Part shown: piece after piece, positions 48,272 through 58,302 of the stretch
How positions within the stretch are numbered: position 1 is the stretch's first letter
How the letters are laid out: each line of letters begins with the position of its first letter
Assembly: GCA_944739405.2 (NCBI GenBank)
Contig: OX123186.2
Coordinates: 33,217,551-33,281,550 of the forward strand
Origin: Euclidia mi
Taxonomy: Eukaryota; Arthropoda; Insecta; Lepidoptera; Erebidae
DNA length: 64,000 bases
Direction of reading: 5' to 3'
Notes under the pieces: generated by a model
What the model saw: the letters and a program-made list of their open reading frames with translations, nothing else
The model's database searches: none
Told to the model about the DNA's origin: nothing
Made by a program: the position numbers and the translations under genes

Positions 48272-48664
48272 GACTGACTTACATGCAAAGCTTTTTTGTG
48301 ATAAATGTTATTTTGTTTGTTTGGAAGAATGTAATTTGTTTTTCATGTGGCTAGCACTATTTTGTTCAATATTATGTTCAATACTAGTTATTCCTTTGAT
48401 AAAATAAACATTTGATTAGATTTTCGTTGTTTTATTACAATTTAAGAAATAATTAATTCACATACCGAACAGACTTACAGTAGCCAAAAGTCATTAATAT
48501 TTATTTAGTGTTTAAAAAATTAAATATCTTTGTAGGATTAGCGGCCCTCACTTGTTTTTATAAATATACATATAAGGCTAATCGAAAACATTATTTTTTT
48601 TATCACCGCAGTTATATTTTGGATAATATGGGCAAATCAATATCACCACTAACTAAATCAAACT
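48272..48664. other. Intron sequence before duplication block A
   Basis: AT-rich, nothing recognised. Confidence 0.4.
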
Positions 48665-49366
48665 AAAATACCGTTTATCTCAGAAAAGTGAATATGTCAC
48701 ATAATGACTTCTTGCAATAAGCCGACGATATAAGAAGCTCATTTATAAGCTTAGTCGCTCTAGGCGTAGGACTGTTGTCAGCTTGTGGAGAGCGCCACAT
48801 AGGTGGATAGCAAAGAAGTTTATGCTGTCTTCTGCCTACACTACGCATATACTGGTCGGGAAAATAAAAATGTATTGATTCCCGTATAGCAAGGCTATCT
48901 ATTTTATTTGTAAGTACAAGATAATACGTTACTATATGAGTGGATTCCCGCCTGAGTTGGAGTGTATCGAAGCCTACCATTCCCGACACAAACAAAGATG
49001 GATAGAGAAACGGGTAATAACCATATTGCCTTTTGTAGAACTATCTACATAATTTACGTTGATTTTTTCTAACATTACATTGTTCATTGACTCTTTAGGA
49101 CTCCAAACTATTGCATTATATTCTAATTTACTACGGACATAAGCATTGTATAATTGTTTTATATGTTTATTAATTGTTTTAAAATGTACCTTGGCTGATT
49201 ACGTCACAATATATTGCCCTTAATGTATATTCATAAATCGTCATACTTTCAAAGATAAGAGCAGTTAAAGGAACACAGGTAGATCGGATCTTCTCGACCC
49301 TTCAACGCACCAGAAAAAAGTCATGCACCGGTTCTAAACGACCCCGTGATGCATCCACTAAAAGTT
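48665..49366. repeat. Duplication block A (first copy)
   Basis: 702 bp, apparently identical to 51579-52280 (offset 2,914). It joins block B at 49365-49367 with TT microhomology. Confidence 0.95.
48675..49215 (-). pseudogene. Non-LTR reverse transcriptase C-terminal fragment (in block A)
   Basis: On the minus strand: LYNAYVRSKLEYNAIVWSPK (about 49100-49170), then ESTHIVTYYLVLTNKIDS, IHFYFPDQYMR and RATKLINELL (48675-48995). This is the typical order of the C-terminal region of jockey/CR1-type RT. An identical copy lies at 51589-52129 in A'. Confidence 0.7.
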
Positions 49367-49698
49367 GAACTAAATAAGATATTACAGAAATAAATCGCGT
49401 CAAGCTTTATGCTTGGTGTGAATATGAAGGCAACTCCCAGGGCAGAAACCAAAACTTGTAATAATTAGATAAAAAAACCATAAGCTATAACTCTAACTTC
49501 ACCAGAACTTTGATATTAGATCAATTTCAAACAATCATATATTACTGTATTGGTTATGTTTCAATCTGCAACATAAACAAGAAAATCATGAAATAAAAAT
49601 AACCTAATACAACCAGCTTACCTGAACTACTGCATACATGAACAAAAAGAATTAACCATTCCAAATTATATTGACTAAGCAAATTCCCTTGGTTACAG

Positions 49699-49889
49699 TT
49701 GCGAAAGTATGGATTCTCTCGACGTATTTTTATATGTAGATGGCCGTCTAGAAAAGATGGCATCATTTTGCGGGAACGATATACCGAAGCCAATAATGTC
49801 GAATGGACACAAGCTATCTCTCGAATTGCATGGAATGTACTCATCGAGACATGCTAGAGGGTTTAAGATATCATATTCTTTTGTTGAAG
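49699..49889 (+). pseudogene. Orphan duplicate of a half-CUB exon
   Basis: Identical to the exon at 55419-55609, with intact acceptor (GGTTACAG) and donor (GTACAT). Its partner exon carrying the first half of the CUB domain (53658-53844) is absent upstream. The nearest upstream exon (38717-38836) ends in phase 1 but this exon needs phase 2; splicing them gives a stop within 14 codons. It should therefore be skipped or act as a poison exon. Confidence 0.7.
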
Positions 49890-51196
49890 GTACATTCCTC
49901 TTTTTATCCTTATCTTAATTTAGTATGTGCGGTCATGCATTGATGTGATTGTATGTGATCGGTACTATATCGCTTTATTTTTAAGATTGGGTAAGTTGTG
50001 ACATGTTTTCTTGCTTGTCATCTGCAAGAAGGACGTCTACGTTTTCCTTGTTACTGTGATCGATCGAGACTGTTTCAGTAAATGTACCGTTATTTTTGTA
50101 GGTAAGATCTATTTTTAGGTTAAATTGACTTGTTTTTTTCGTTAATATTTCCTTATGTTTGTAAAATTCTAGGGAAGAAATCCTCTGGTGGTAAGAATAC
50201 AAATAAATTCTCATCATCATCTTTATTTGCTCACAATTTTCACATGAAAAATCTATAAAGCCTCTGAATTTTGAACTAAGTGGGAAAACAAGACAGTGTC
50301 GACAATAATGGAGGGTGTTTGACCTTACCAACGCGCTTATATTATCTTCAAGCTAACTTCAAGCTCTGGTAACATAGACGCGCCCGTGTTCCTCAAACAA
50401 GGAACTCAGTAGCATGTAGTAGATTCAACTATTACGTCCAGTACTTGCTTAAAGCATAGTATTTTCCGTTTATACTAAAACATCACCTAATTATGATGTT
50501 TACTATGATTTATTTGTCATCATATTTTTTTAAATTAGTAATTTGCACCATTTTTAATCATAGACTTTAATATCTGCCTCATAAAAAATGTGATTTCCTT
50601 CAAACTGATAAGATTTTCTGCCTCGTCATATCTAGAACGGCTTGTGAGCTTCAATCTAGGCATTATTGTAAATAAGTTTTGAACATTGAGAGAACAACAT
50701 CTATAGATTTTGTAACTGTATGAGAGTATTATACACATTTTCTAAGCAAAAAAGCTATGAACAAGATCGATGATGTCTATCGTACACAAATTTTGATAGA
50801 CATTTGATAATAATATGTGGCAATTTTGATTGTTGTGTACTTATCTATCATAATTTATTTCTGGAATCTTTTTAACTCATGTGAGAAAGGTAAAGTCTTC
50901 TAGGTTACAAAATTATTTTTCCTATATCTATTTTATTAAGATACTTACGGTGAACATTATAATACATTATAAATAACTAAGCAGTCTCTAAATAGTTGAG
51001 TCTTGTTCTGCTCATTTAGGTGTTAAATTGCGATTTACTTGTTTGAAAAAGTATGTTTGTTTTCACATCAATCTTTTCGCTCAGCCTCACGTCGTTTCGC
51101 CTAACAGCCTTCGTTCATGTGCAGAGCGGCCTGCCAAGGCTACGTCAGGCGTCACATCAAGATAATCTTAACATTTCACATGTGTACGATCGAAGT

Positions 51197-51252
51197 CTGT
51201 AACAAAATATCTATAATAGTGTTTTTATACTATTTTAGATATTTTGTTACAG
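51197..51252. repeat. 24-bp-arm hairpin (copy in block B)
   Basis: Arms 51197-51220 and 51229-51252 (core CTGTAACAAAATATCTA) with one mismatch and an 8-base loop. The same is found at 56917-56972. Confidence 0.9.
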
Positions 51253-51267
51253 CTCAATGTTACTATA

Positions 51268-51582
51268 GGGTGTCTCAGTAAGAGTGCACTTTTGCATTTT
51301 AAAGTAAAAAGAAGTATTTGATGACAGAGTTGTGATATTTTTATTGTAATGTAAAGAAGACATGTTCCGATTAAAATGACCAAATAATGAGCCGTGCATC
51401 GGAGCCGTGGGGGTCCACGGCTCCGATGACAAGCCATTACTCTTTTCATGAAATTTTCCATGACTTTTGCACAGAGATGTGGCTGTATTTCACCGATGTC
51501 ACGTTGGATTTCCGATTTGAGCTCAGGAATCGTTTCGGGTTTATTCGCATAATCCCGAGATTTCACAAAACACCAAAGAAAA
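51268..51582 (-). mobile_element. Truncated copy of the mariner-like element's end
   Basis: Starts with the inverted repeat GGGTGTCTCAGTAAGAGTG and contains the transposase C-terminus (KSRDYANKPETIPELKSEI). It is cut at 51582 by the duplication junction with A'. Confidence 0.9.
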
Positions 51583-52280
51583 TACCGTTTATCTCAGAAA
51601 AGTGAATATGTCACATAATGACTTCTTGCAATAAGCCGACGATATAAGAAGCTCATTTATAAGCTTAGTCGCTCTAGGCGTAGGACTGTTGTCAGCTTGT
51701 GGAGAGCGCCACATAGGTGGATAGCAAAGAAGTTTATGCTGTCTTCTGCCTACACTACGCATATACTGGTCGGGAAAATAAAAATGTATTGATTCCCGTA
51801 TAGCAAGGCTATCTATTTTATTTGTAAGTACAAGATAATACGTTACTATATGAGTGGATTCCCGCCTGAGTTGGAGTGTATCGAAGCCTACCATTCCCGA
51901 CACAAACAAAGATGGATAGAGAAACGGGTAATAACCATATTGCCTTTTGTAGAACTATCTACATAATTTACGTTGATTTTTTCTAACATTACATTGTTCA
52001 TTGACTCTTTAGGACTCCAAACTATTGCATTATATTCTAATTTACTACGGACATAAGCATTGTATAATTGTTTTATATGTTTATTAATTGTTTTAAAATG
52101 TACCTTGGCTGATTACGTCACAATATATTGCCCTTAATGTATATTCATAAATCGTCATACTTTCAAAGATAAGAGCAGTTAAAGGAACACAGGTAGATCG
52201 GATCTTCTCGACCCTTCAACGCACCAGAAAAAAGTCATGCACCGGTTCTAAACGACCCCGTGATGCATCCACTAAAAGTT
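51579..52280. repeat. Duplication block A' (second copy)
   Basis: Same 702 bp as 48665-49366, here followed by the unique segment C. It is probably the ancestral context. Confidence 0.95.
51589..52129 (-). pseudogene. RT C-terminal fragment, second copy (in A')
   Basis: Duplicate of 48675-49215 with the same frame breaks. Confidence 0.7.
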
Positions 52281-52744
52281 ATCATAATCGAGTTACGCAG
52301 TGAACGTGTTAATATCGCAGACAAGCTATTCGTATAAAATATTGCTTTTTGTCTGATTTACTTTGAAGATGTATAACAACGGACTCTCTGAATCTAGGTT
52401 TGAGTTATTTTATTATGTATTTTAGTATTACTGATTTTAAAACCGATGTTACCAATGTATCAAAAATATAATCACACAATTGTTTGGTTTAAATAAGTAC
52501 GCTAGAAAAACATCTCACAAACACAAATGGCTTTCAATAACAATCGTAAAACTAGATCGCCACTACGACCGAGAAATAAGTGAAAATAAAGTAGCTAAAC
52601 GAATACAATGCACGGTTCATTTGATCATAATATTACCCCTACTACGTGTTTAGATTGTTTACGAATGCGATGAGAACTCTTACCCTTTCAGTATTTTTCT
52701 GTCATCGACACTGTATTTTGAACGAAATGAAATTAGATTTTGAA
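52281..52744. other. Start of unique segment C
   Basis: Contains the TTAA-ended inverted repeat at 52296-52312; otherwise AT-rich without recognisable features. Confidence 0.4.
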
Positions 52745-52748
52745 GTTT

Positions 52749-52960
52749 GACTGCACGGTTGACGCAGTGGTTTAAGCAGCCGCTTCGCCGCTTGACGCTG
52801 CGCCGAAGTGTTGTGGGATCGTCACACGAGACGACACTTTGTGTGATCCACAAATTGTTGTTTCGAGTCTGAGTGTTCATTGTGTCCCTTAATTGTATGT
52901 TTGTAAAGTCCTCCGCGACACAGCATTTAGTCCTATTGGGAGTTGTCTTTATAAGAGAAT
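52749..52960 (+). mobile_element. tRNA-derived SINE, different family
   Basis: Head CACGGTTGACGCAGTGGTTT (A-box-like), degenerate B box near GTGTTGTGGGATCGTC. The body has TTTGTGTGATCCACAAATTG and TTGTTTCGAGTCTGAGTGTT, familiar from lepidopteran SINEs. Confidence 0.65.
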
Positions 52961-53657
52961 ATAAGAGAGAAGTGACTCACAATCGGTATTTTGCAATTTC
53001 TGTCATTGTCGTCTAATTTAACATTTAAATTTCGACGCTGACACATAGTTTCAATCTAAGATCTAGTCGCACTATCATGTAAAATAGCGGTTAATTTAGG
53101 AGAATACCAATTACGACATAAATATGACACTGACACTAAAACGAATCTGCATTTTGAACACTTACAATTACGGGAATTGGCCCTCAGAGTGTTAACGGTA
53201 TTTATTATGACTGCAGTAAAAAAAGTTTGAAGTTTAAATAGATGCGGCATTTTTATCGTTACATTATCATAATCTCTTACTCTATTTATGTATGAATTTA
53301 TTTATTATTATGTATATTATTTATTTATCACTATAGAAATCGGAGTGATTTGTTCGTTGCGTTTAGTAAGTGAGTGTCGCTGGTTGCCAATATATCGAAA
53401 TAGCACTTATTATAATCAACTGCCAAGAAATTCCCATGAAGTACTGACAAGTAGGAGCACTTTTCGGTTTAGATATGGTGCAAGATTAACACGGTAAATA
53501 CATTTTCTAATCTTTGTTAAGCGTCATGTAGAATGATCTCGGCAATTGCCTTTCCGGTAAAATCCAACTCAAATATACCAGAGTCAGAATTGACCCTAAA
53601 GTATAAAATATATGCAATATAATATTATTGAATTTTGATACTATGCACTTCTTCCAG
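52961..53657. other. Intron sequence before the CUB exon
   Basis: A frame at 53336-53496 sits between an ATAG and a GTAAAT, but its peptide shows no CUB features, so I do not call it an exon. Confidence 0.4.
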
Positions 53658-53844
53658 CATCATCCTGTCACCAAGTATTCAACAGTGACAAAAGCAAGAC
53701 GGGTAAACTGACGTCACCACTGTATCAAGCGCCGTACCCTCAGAAAACGCAGTGTCATTACGACTTCTTGGCGAGAGGGAGTGAACGCGTGAAGCTGGTA
53801 TTTGAAGACTTCAGCTTGCAGCTAATATCGGAGCATATAATTGA
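53658..53844 (+). CDS. CUB-domain protein, exon (first half of a CUB domain)
   Basis: A 187-base exon, acceptor CTTCCAG, donor GTGAGT, entering in phase 1 and leaving in phase 2. It encodes SSCHQVFNSDKSKTGKLTSP, then YPQKTQCHYDF and ERVKLVFEDFSL. The first Cys, G-x-L-T-S-P, Y-P, C-x-Y-x-F and the V-x-L-x-F-x-x-F strand are the classical N-terminal half of CUB. Joined to 55419-55609 it gives one complete CUB domain with the expected Cys (created at the D-C junction) before the D-S-L-D-V-F strand. It lies in segment C, which was not duplicated. Confidence 0.85.
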
Positions 53845-54000
53845 GTGAGTATTGACATTGAAAGTGAAAGTCGTAAAGTGCAGTTTAATTTCAATGTGTA
53901 ACCTTCGCGTAAACCCAAGAAAATACTATGAGTATTGACGTTATAGATTTATTGATTGCAAGAGCAATTTCATGCAGTTGATCTTACTACAAACTATTAC

Positions 54001-54158
54001 TCAGTGATAATAATAGCTAATCTTGAGATTCTTTAAGCTGTGCATAGTACCTTAATCATACTTGCTGTTGCTCTTATTCTAATTTCAGTGATAATAATAG
54101 CTAATCTTGAGATTCTTTAAGCTATGCATAGTACCTTAATCATACTTGCTGTTGCTCT
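54001..54158 (+). repeat. 74-bp direct tandem duplication (period 84)
   Basis: 54001-54074 and 54085-54158 (TCAGTGATAATAATAGCTAA…) differ at about one base (GCTGTGC versus GCTATGC). Confidence 0.9.
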
Positions 54159-54266
54159 ACACTACTAATAGATATATGAGTAGGGTTTTTCCAAATCAAA
54201 GATTTGTGGCATTGAAGTTATTTCAATACATTGTAATTTAGTAAACGTAATTTCATTTCTTTATAG

Positions 54267-54417
54267 TGGAAACCGAAATCACGGGCGGCATATAAAGTAT
54301 TTTAAGGCAGACAAGGCGGATATTGCCATCTTAAAACAACTGTGGTTTTCGTCCCCGAGTTTCATAGCTAAAGGAGCACGCGATTTGTGGTGTTGCTGCG
54401 ATCTCACCACGAAGTAG
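54267..54417 (+). other. Possible alternative terminal exon
   Basis: After acceptor TTCTTTATAG a 49-codon frame (GNRNHGRHIKYFK… LWFSSPSFIAKG… DLTTK) runs to TAG 54415-54417 in the phase left by the exon ending at 53844. An ATAAATAAA stretch follows within 15 bases. It would truncate the protein after half a CUB domain. The peptide is unrecognised and may be repeat-derived. Confidence 0.2.
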
Positions 54418-54774
54418 AGCATAAATAAATTTGACTCGTTAAAATCAAACTGATCATGAAATAACTTAAACAGTTCAATTAATTAAAATAATTAGTTCAT
54501 TTAAATGTGACTCATTAAGGCATTTTCTCATTGGCTATTTTAATTGAATAGTTATTAGTGTAATGTATAGATATCTTTATTATAATCTGAATAGAATATA
54601 AAACTAATCAAAAATTTTATTTTGATCGATTAATTTTCATAATAACATAACAGATGATTAATTATAACAATATACATTACTATCTTAAATAATCATAATT
54701 TCTAAGAATATATATTATGTACATAAATCTAAAAATAAAAAGTGAAAATATATATGTACAGGTGTGTTTAGGCG

Positions 54775-54898
54775 TCGTAGGATGCCTCTGCATCGATATC
54801 ATCGGGTAACGTGCCCAGAAAGCTGGCAGCATAGCCATGTTTGATGGCAAGGCTGATTCTTTGAGCAAAGAATAAACCAGCCTTCTGGTCACGTGAGA
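54775..54898 (-). pseudogene. C-terminal fragment of an unrecognised repeat-encoded protein
   Basis: A minus-strand frame reads QKAGLFFAQRISLAIKHGYA then ASFLGTLPDDID to TAA 54773-54775. It has a protein-like, non-random composition and I have a vague memory of similar C-termini in insect mobile-element proteins. It directly abuts the palindrome at 54893-54932. Confidence 0.3.
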
Positions 54899-54932
54899 CG
54901 TCGATTAACCTAAGGGTTAATCGACGTCTCAC
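54893..54932. repeat. Perfect 18-bp palindrome, 4-base loop
   Basis: GTGAGACGTCGATTAACC (54893-54910), TAAG, then its exact inverse complement (54915-54932). Confidence 0.95.
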
Positions 54933-55418
54933 TAAGACTACACTAACGTGTAATTACTTATTTATTAGCAATAAATCCCTTGCCCCTCATTTAGCCAATT
55001 TGTACAAAATTTATTTGACGAAATATAAATTTCAATAATTTTATTGGAGCATTAATAGTATACAGTATAAATAATATGTACACATTGAACTAAATAAGAT
55101 ATTACAGAAATAAATCGCGTCAAGCTTTATGCTTGGTGTGAATATGAAGGCAACTCCCAGGGCAGAAACCAAAACTTGTAATAATTAGATAAAAAAACCA
55201 TAAGCTATAACTCTAACTTCACCAGAACTTTGATATTAGATCAATTTCAAACAATCATATATTACTGTATTGGTTATGTTTCAATCTGCAACATAAACAA
55301 GAAAATCATGAAATAAAAATAACCTAATACAACCAGCTTACCTGAACTACTGCATACATGAACAAAAAGAATTAACCATTCCAAATTATATTGACTAAGC
55401 AAATTCCCTTGGTTACAG

Positions 55419-55609
55419 TTGCGAAAGTATGGATTCTCTCGACGTATTTTTATATGTAGATGGCCGTCTAGAAAAGATGGCATCATTTTGCGGGAACGAT
55501 ATACCGAAGCCAATAATGTCGAATGGACACAAGCTATCTCTCGAATTGCATGGAATGTACTCATCGAGACATGCTAGAGGGTTTAAGATATCATATTCTT
55601 TTGTTGAAG
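55419..55609 (+). CDS. CUB-domain protein, exon (second half of a CUB domain)
   Basis: A 191-base exon (acceptor GGTTACAG, donor GTACAT), phase 2 in and phase 1 out, matching the exon at 53658-53844. It encodes CESMDSLDVFLYVDGRLEK, MASFCGNDIPKPIMSNGHKL and SLELHGMYSSRHARGFKISY followed by SFVEG. D-S-L-D-V-F-L-Y-V-D-G, F-C-G, and R-G-F-K-I-S-Y-S-F are standard CUB positions, including the acidic residues that bind calcium in many CUBs. The protein continues beyond this exon; no later exon is recognised in the window. Confidence 0.85.
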
Positions 55610-56916
55610 GTACATTCCTCTTTTTATCCTTATCTTAATTTAGTATGTGCGGTCATGCATTGATGTGATTGTATGTGATCGGTACTATATCGCTTTATTT
55701 TTAAGATTGGGTAAGTTGTGACATGTTTTCTTGCTTGTCATCTGCAAGAAGGACGTCTACGTTTTCCTTGTTACTGTGATCGATCGAGACTGTTTCAGTA
55801 AATGTACCGTTATTTTTGTGGGTAAGATCTATTTTTAGGTTAAATTGACTTGTTTTTTTCGTTAATATTTCCTTATGTTTGTAAAATTCTAGGGAAGAAA
55901 TCCTCTGGTGGTAAGAATACAAATAAATTCTCATCATCATCTTTATTTGCTCACAATTTTCACATGAAAAATCTATAAAGCCTCTGAATTTTGAACTAAG
56001 TGGGAAAACAAGACAGTGTCGACAATAATGGAGGGTGTTTGACCTTACCAACGCGCTTATATTATCTTCAAGCTAACTTCAAGCTCTGGTAACATAGACG
56101 CGCCCGTGTTCCTCAAACAAGGAACTCAGTAGCATGTAGTAGATTCAACTATTACGTCCAGTACTTGCTTAAAGCATAGTATTTTCCGTTTATACTAAAA
56201 CATCACCTAATTATGATGTTTACTATGATTTATTTGTCATCATATTTTTTTAAATTAGTAATTTGCACCATTTTTAATCATAGACTTTAATATCTGCCTC
56301 ATAAAAAATGTGATTTCCTTCAAACTGATAAGATTTTCTGCCTCGTCATATCTAGAACGGCTTGTGAGCTTCAATCTAGGCATTATTGTAAATAAGTTTT
56401 GAACATTGAGAGAACAACATCTATAGATTTTGTAACTGTATGAGAGTATTATACACATTTTCTAAGCAAAAAAGCTATGAACAAGATCGATGATGTCTAT
56501 CGTACACAAATTTTGATAGACATTTGATAATAATATGTGGCAATTTTGATTGTTGTGTACTTATCTATCATAATTTATTTCTGGAATCTTTTTAACTCAT
56601 GTGAGAAAGGTAAAGTCTTCTAGGTTACAAAATTATTTTTCCTATATCTATTTTATTAAGATACTTACGGTGAACATTATAATACATTATAAATAACTAA
56701 GCAGTCTCTAAATAGTTGAGTCTTGTTCTGCTCATTTAGGTGTTAAATTGCGATTTACTTGTTTGAAAAAGTATGTTTGTTTTCACATCAATCTTTTCGC
56801 TCAGCCTCACGTCGTTTCGCCTAACAGCCTTCGTTCATGTGCAGAGCGGCCTGCCAAGGCTACGTCAGGCGTCACATCAAGATAATCTTAACATTTCACA
56901 TGTGTACGATCGAAGT
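55610..56916. other. Intron sequence within B'
   Basis: Contains antisense frames 55701-56051 and 56255-56458 (duplicates of 49981-50331 and 50535-50738), neither recognised. Confidence 0.4.
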
Positions 56917-56972
56917 CTGTAACAAAATATCTATAATAGTGTTTTTATACTATTTTAGATATTTTGTTACAG
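56917..56972. repeat. 24-bp-arm hairpin (copy in block B')
   Basis: Second copy of the hairpin at 51197-51252, 15 bases from the mariner-like element's inverted repeat. Confidence 0.9.
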
Positions 56973-57039
56973 CTCAATGTTACTATAGGGTGTCTCAGTA
57001 AGAGTGCACTTTTGCATTTTAAAGTAAAAAGAAGTATTT

Positions 57040-58210
57040 GATGACAGAGTTGTGATATTTTTATTGTAATGTAAAGAAGACATGTTCCGATTAAAATGAC
57101 CAAATAATGAGCCGTGCATCGGAGCCGTGGGGGTCCACGGCTCCGATGACAAGCCATTACTCTTTTCATGAAATTTTCCATGACTTTTGCACAGAGATGT
57201 GGCTGTATTTCACCGATGTCACGTTGGATTTCCGATTTGAGCTCAGGAATCGTTTCGGGTTTATTCGCATAATCCCGAGATTTCACAAAACACCAAAGAA
57301 AAAATCGCACGGCGTTAAATCGCACGATCTTGGTTGCCAGTTGACATCAGAATTTCGTGAGATAATTTGTTCTGGAAATCGTTGCTGCAATAAGTCGATT
57401 GTTTCATGCGCGGTGTGGCAGGTTGCGCTGTCCTGCTGAAACCACATATTGTCCAGATTTATGCCTTCCAGTTGAGGCCACAAGAAGTCCGTTATCATAT
57501 TCCTGTAGCGAATGCCGTACACAGTCACTGCAATTTCGGACTCATTTTCAAAAAAGTAGGTCCAATCACGCCAAAATCCGCACCAGGCTGTTACTCGTTG
57601 TGGATGCATTTGTTTCTCATGGATTGCATGAGGATTTTCCGCGTCCCAAATTCGACAATTTTGTGTATTCACGAAGCCATTCATAAGGTAATGCGCTTCA
57701 TCGGAGAAAATGACTTTTTTCGAAAAATTGGCATATAATGTATAAAGCACTTTGCTCCAAAACCCATTGAACGAATTGCCGGCGCTTTCCGTGGTCTGCT
57801 GGTTTGAGCTCCTGAGTTAACTGAATGTTGTACGCATGAAGGTGGAGGTCTTTAGTCAAAATTCTCTGCGTAGTGCTTCGTGAGATTTGAAGTCGTCGAG
57901 AGAGTTTCGGGTTTTCGGCGACACTCTCGTTTACTGCAGCAATGTTTTCAAGAGAACGACCGGTACGTTGACGCCAAAGATTTTTATTATCCATAATTGA
58001 CCCAGTTTCTTCAAAATTTTTGCCCACTCTGCGAATGGTTGACACATTAGATGCACTTTCTCGGCTGAAAATTTGGCGAAGTTTGCGAGCGGTTTCAGCG
58101 TAACTTTTCCTATTTTTGTAATGAGTTTTCACAGTGATAACGCGTTGTTCTTTCGAAAAGCACTCCAATTTTAATAATCGGAATAAACAGAGGTGACAGA
58201 CAGCTGTCAT
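57040..58210 (-). pseudogene. Mariner-like transposase, at least two frameshifts
   Basis: The N-terminal frame (58210 to about 57750) carries a helix-turn-helix region (SYAETARKLRQIFSRESASN, STIRRVGKNFEETGS, RSTTQRIL). The middle frame (about 57730 to 57300) has the catalytic segments KVIFSDEAHY (first Asp), MWFQQDSATCHTA (second Asp) and NWQPRSCDLTPCDFF (third Asp). A final frame (57325 to about 57050) has FFLWCFVKSRDYANKPETIP…. Frame changes are near 57750 and 57300. Transposases of this type cut and paste the element at TA sites. All three catalytic Asp remain, but the breaks should abolish activity. Confidence 0.85.
57117..57148. repeat. 14-bp hairpin inside the transposase 3' region
   Basis: CATCGGAGCCGTGG, GGGT, then its inverse complement. 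It is also in the duplicate at about 51397-51428. Confidence 0.9.
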
Positions 58211-58302
58211 ATTTCAGAATTGCCACTTGCATGAAAAAAAAATCAAATTTAAATAAGTGCACTCTTACTGAGACACCCGTTATATGGTATCTCCACCTTA
58301 GT

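Larger units (their letters stand above)
49367..51582. repeat. Duplication block B (first copy)
   Basis: 2,216 bp matching 55087-57302 (offset 5,720). I found one difference, A at 50100 versus G at 55820. It ends inside a transposase gene and joins A' through AAAA (51579-51582). Confidence 0.95.
43885..52312. mobile_element. Possible TTAA-ended element, heavily interrupted
   Basis: TTAACACGTTCGCTGCG at 43885-43901 and CGCAGTGAACGTGTTAA at 52296-52312 are inverted with one mismatch and start with TTAA, the piggyBac target. The interior carries recurring palindromic GGGTC…GA(C/T)CCG motifs near both ends. The LINE at 46.0-48.2 kb, the RT fragment at 48.7 kb and the A/B duplication lie between. 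No transposase recognised. Confidence 0.4.
55087..57302. repeat. Duplication block B' (second copy)
   Basis: Same 2,216 bp as 49367-51582, here continuous on the right with the rest of the transposase and on the left with segment C, so it is the ancestral context. Confidence 0.95.
56988..58278 (-). mobile_element. Tc1/mariner-superfamily element, near full length
   Basis: Perfect 24-bp terminal inverted repeats (56988-57011 and 58255-58278, starting GGGTGTCTCAGTAAGAGTG), 1,291 bp in all, enclosing one transposase gene on the minus strand. TATA occurs next to both ends (…ACTATA| and |GTTATA…), compatible with a TA target, though the exact duplication is unclear. Confidence 0.9.

Noticed and set aside
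49981..50331. 116-codon antisense frame with C-x-x-C pairs (and its copy at 55701-56051), faintly like a ZAD zinc finger
   Set aside because: Only the first CRHCL-like motif fits; the rest of the domain is absent, and the frame lies antisense in an intron. Apparent conservation is due to the recent duplication.
50535..50738. Antisense 67-codon frame upstream of the above (copy 56255-56458)
   Set aside because: No domain, no splice logic joining it to the neighbouring frame; probably chance.
53336..53496. Open stretch bounded by ATAG and GTAAAT near the CUB exon
   Set aside because: The peptide lacks CUB features and phases do not improve the gene model.
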